Below, piece after piece: positions 5,803 to 5,822 of a stretch of 5,822 nucleotides of DNA. The translations under genes were made by a program, and so were the position numbers. This DNA comes from Acidobacteriota bacterium (GTDB lineage: Bacteria; Acidobacteriota; Vicinamibacteria; Vicinamibacterales; UBA2999): positions 1 through 5,822 of the forward strand of contig JACCSI010000319.1 in assembly GCA_013813075.1 (NCBI GenBank), read 5' to 3'. Position 1 is the stretch's first letter. Every line of letters starts with the position of its first letter. Under the pieces are notes generated by a model. That model did not search any database and was not told where the DNA came from. It worked only from the letters and a program-made list of their open reading frames with translations.

Positions 5803-5822
5803 CCAAGCGGCCGGGCTACAGC

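Overview
This window carries the conserved origin-proximal gene cluster rpmH-rnpA-yidD-yidC-jag(khpB)-mnmE-mnmG, and every gene lies on the minus strand. Transcription runs from the right edge, where rpmH lies, towards the left edge, where mnmG is cut off by the window boundary. The sequence is GC-rich. The gene order, a YidC with a large periplasmic domain (so a diderm) and the wording of the MnmE and YidC N-termini suggest a Gram-negative bacterium. Acidobacteriota, perhaps the Vicinamibacteria, is my best guess. That taxonomic call is an inference from remembered family resemblance, not a search result.

Layout from right to left: a putative -10 element (5795-5802) and a short leader; rpmH (ribosomal protein L34); rnpA (RNase P protein); yidD (membrane-insertion factor), whose start lies inside the 3' end of rnpA; yidC (575-residue membrane insertase); a short jag/khpB gene (KH plus R3H RNA-binding domains, without the N-terminal Jag domain); mnmE (tRNA-modifying GTPase); a 306-base gap with no convincing gene; and the first 308 codons of mnmG. 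From rpmH to mnmE the genes are separated by about 35 bases or less, or overlap, so they probably form one operon. The 306-base gap before mnmG is the only real break.

The genes combine three housekeeping jobs. L34 and RnpA serve ribosome assembly and tRNA 5' processing. YidD, YidC and probably KhpB serve membrane-protein insertion and envelope or RNA control. MnmE and MnmG together form the enzyme that builds the 5-carboxymethylaminomethyl group on wobble uridine 34 of certain tRNAs.

The most notable non-coding signal is a near-perfect ParB-binding centromere site (parS) at 262-277, embedded in the mnmG coding sequence. It contains a perfect 14-base palindrome that fits the parS consensus. 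It implies that this locus helps chromosome segregation and that parAB genes exist in the genome, probably nearby. Smaller oddities are a triple heptamer repeat that puts an ATG in each of the three frames at the mnmE start, a repeat-associated insertion in MnmE, asparagine in place of the usual groove arginine in YidC, and a degenerate KH loop in the short Jag. I see no undescribed multi-gene system, mobile element, CRISPR array or RNA gene here.
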